From an uncultured Roseburia sp. (GTDB lineage Bacteria > Bacillota > Clostridia > Lachnospirales > Lachnospiraceae), in assembly GCA_945787015.1 (NCBI GenBank), contig CALZGM010000033.1, positions 1 through 34,129 on the forward strand: a stretch of DNA of 34,129 bases. Reading direction: 5' to 3'. Position numbers and translations under genes: made by a program. Below are positions 32,556 through 34,129 of this stretch, one piece after another. Below the pieces are notes generated by a model, which saw only the letters and a program-made list of their open reading frames with translations, had not been told where the DNA came from and did not search any database. Position 1 is the stretch's first letter; each line of letters opens with the position of its first letter.

Positions 32556-33497
32556 TTATTTGTTACCATTCATCTGCTCGCGCACCTGTGCTACAAACTT
32601 TTCGTCACATCCTGCAATGGCACAGATTTCCACTAATGGCATCTTACGTTTTAACATCCTTAATACAGCATCCTTTTTTTCTTGATTGATTCCTTGATGG
32701 ATTCCTTTGTCGTATCCAAGCTTCTCACCGGCTTTTCTTTCTTCTCTCAACTTATCTGACGGTAGTGGTAATACTTTTCCTCCCATAACATCTTCCATCC
32801 TTTCCCTTAGTTTTTTCTCTTTTCTAAGTAAATGTTGCATAATGCGCTGCATCATTCTTAATAAATCATGGAAAAGTCCTGTCTCATCCTCTTTTGTAAT
32901 CTTTTCCAGATGTTCAATTATTTTTCTGTATTCTGCCAACAGCTGATTGGTTTTTTCACTATTACTTGCTATTTTTGAAAGGTCCTTCTCATAATTCATG
33001 ATATAATACGGCAGTAAAATCAGCAAGTTCTTTTGAAAAATTTCCTCGATTTTGTAATCTTTTAGTTTCAAAACCGGAACCCGGTATGTAACACACTGTC
33101 CATCAGAAAAGATAACTTCCATGGATTCTTCTGATAACGTATTCTTTGTAGTACGAAGATAAATGATACTCGAACGTGGAAAATATATTTTTTCCTTATT
33201 TCCTGTTCTTATGCTTTCCGATAAGGCAATCATGAAATCATACTCTATCATTCTAATTACCATATTTCCATCCCTGGTGCTTTGGCACTCAAAATGATAC
33301 GTTTTCCCATCTACTTCATTGCAGCTGTCTGCGATTACTTTTGCAAGCAGCTTTTGATGCTCCTCAGGCAAGCGGTTCACTCTTGTTTCCAATGGATAAG
33401 AAGTCTGAAACACTTCATTGATAAGTGGAATCAAAAGTTCCGGACGCCGCTCCTGGATTGTCCTTAGAACATCGTCAAAAATCGTTGTGTTTCCCAT
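32556..33497 (-). CDS. Rpn-family PD-(D/E)XK nuclease, type C copy 1
   Basis: A 313-aa Rpn protein of a third lineage. The N-terminal nuclease domain (MGNTTIFDDVLRTIQERRPE) has the aspartate region NEVDGKTYHFECQSTRDGN, where E-x-Q forms the active site, followed by VIRMIEYDFMIALSE. A long helical linker with GYDKGIHQGINQEKKD repeats leads to a C-terminal domain (LRMLKRKMPLVEICAIAGCD). AGGAGG is 6 bases before the ATG. It lies divergently in function but on the same strand as the flagellar genes, separated by a terminator. Confidence 0.86.
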   Translation of the reverse strand: MGNTTIFDDVLRTIQERRPELLIPLINEVFQTSYPLETRVNRLPEEHQKLLAKVIADSCNEVDGKTYHFECQSTRDGNMVIRMIEYDFMIALSESIRTGNKEKIYFPRSSIIYLRTTKNTLSEESMEVIFSDGQCVTYRVPVLKLKDYKIEEIFQKNLLILLPYYIMNYEKDLSKIASNSEKTNQLLAEYRKIIEHLEKITKEDETGLFHDLLRMMQRIMQHLLRKEKKLRERMEDVMGGKVLPLPSDKLREERKAGEKLGYDKGIHQGINQEKKDAVLRMLKRKMPLVEICAIAGCDEKFVAQVREQMNGNK

Positions 33498-33799
33498 GTT
33501 TTCCTCCTGTTATGTAGTTGTAACTGTGATATAAAAAGCATGAATTTCCATCGCTCTTGTGAAATGTACCGTGCCTACTGATTTGGCACCAGAAGTGTAC
33601 TTTAGAAAGGGATTTTTACTTTATACCCTTTTGATATATGGCATCCACCTATTATGATATGCCATACTGTGAAAATTTGCTTTTTTTAATATTAGCACAA
33701 CCTTTGGTTATTTGCAATTCTAAGTTATTAACAAATGGAATTAAGCCAGCTTAAAATTGAAGTTTGTTCCTAAACATATGAAAGCATAGGTGATGTAAA
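33498..33799. other. Intergenic region upstream of rpn type C copy 1
   Basis: AT-rich and without coding capacity. A candidate minus-strand promoter has TTGCAA, 17 bases, TAATAT (within about 33690-33718). A perfect 8-bp stem TATGGCAT/ATGCCATA lies near 33637-33667. No sequence related to the type-A promoter module is seen. Confidence 0.45.
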
Positions 33800-33847
33800 A
33801 GTGGTATCACACAGGCACTTCCTCATGTGATACCACTGATTTTTTTT
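33800..33847. terminator. Bidirectional terminator after rpn type C copy 2
   Basis: A perfect 12-bp stem AGTGGTATCACA (33800-33811) with TGTGATACCACT (33826-33837), T-rich on the plus strand and TTTT on the minus strand. Confidence 0.8.
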
Positions 33848-33852
33848 ATTTT

Positions 33853-34129
33853 CTATTTATTGCCATTCATCTGCTCGCGTACCTGTGCTACAAAAGTCTC
33901 GTCGCACCTTGCTATGGTACAGATTTCATCTAGCGGCTTCTTAAGTTTTAACATACTTAAAACAGTATCCTTTTTTTCTTGATTGATTCCTTGATTAATT
34001 CCCTGATGGATCCCTTGATTGATTCCTTTATCGTACCCGATTTTTTCTCCGGCTTTTCTTTCTTCTCTTAACTGATCTGACGGTAGTGGTAATACTTTTC
34101 CTCCCATAACATCTTCCATCCTTTCCCTT
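33853..34129 (-). CDS. Rpn-family nuclease, type C copy 2 (partial, cut by window edge)
   Basis: The C-terminal 88 or more residues of a second type-C Rpn, in tandem with 32556-33497 and continuing past the end of the window. It shares MEDVMGGKVLPLPSD, then the repeat GYDKGINQGIHQGINQGINQ (two more four-residue units than copy 1), and the C-terminal domain (LSMLKLKKPLDEICTIARCD). It appears intact within the visible part. The nuclease domain is not in view. Confidence 0.8.
   Translation of the reverse strand, partial: RERMEDVMGGKVLPLPSDQLREERKAGEKIGYDKGINQGIHQGINQGINQEKKDTVLSMLKLKKPLDEICTIARCDETFVAQVREQMNGNK

Noticed and set aside
32556-32700. Internal start for a small protein in rpn type C
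   Set aside because: ATG at MEDVMGG has only AAGGG at short distance; the signal is much weaker than in types A and B, so it is not claimed.

Overview
The window looks like a chromosomal segment of a motile, low-to-mid GC Firmicute, most likely Lachnospiraceae (the Roseburia/Agathobacter/Butyrivibrio neighbourhood). This rests on the flagellin type, the polyamine operon, the sigma-A and sigma-D promoter style and the many Rpn/PD-(D/E)XK genes. The placement is inference from gene content; no search was run.

Region 1 (1-6260, minus strand) is a tight five-gene polyamine operon: speA, speE, speB, a carboxynorspermidine dehydrogenase-like gene and nspC. Ahead of speA lies a structured RNA with its own sigma-A promoter, a long-range closing helix and two terminator-like hairpins.

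Region 2 (6280-14600) is accessory DNA. It holds a YitT-family membrane protein, two copies of one Rpn nuclease gene (type A), one intact and one decayed copy of a second type (B), a MNT/HEPN toxin-antitoxin pair, a small coiled-coil protein, a TPR glycosyltransferase and a broken AAA-ATPase. A roughly 145-bp promoter module recurs in front of both type-A rpn genes and the MNT/HEPN pair. An IS1634-family element (14648-16636), flanked by a 79-bp direct repeat, sits at the end of this region.

Region 3 (16682-25110, minus strand) is a nine-gene operon predicted to make CMP-legionaminic acid or a derivative: ptmE, legB, legC, legH, legI, legG, an LpxD-like acyltransferase, a PIG-L deacetylase and legF.

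Region 4 (25209-32490, minus strand) is flagellar: flaG, fliD, fliS, flagellin, a small unknown gene, a Maf flagellin glycosyltransferase and a DUF2920 protein. Sigma-D promoters precede flaG and flagellin. A perfect sigma-D -10 also precedes the sugar operon, so the sugar and its protein acceptor are probably made together. The model is that the leg operon makes the activated nonulosonic acid and Maf puts it on flagellin.

Region 5 (32500-34129) carries two tandem copies of a third Rpn type (C), the second cut by the window edge. All three Rpn types share one architecture: a nuclease domain, a 12-bp tandem repeat of variable copy number, and a short C-terminal domain. In types A and B that C-terminal part begins at an internal start with its own ribosome-binding site, as expected for intragenic toxin-antitoxin genes.
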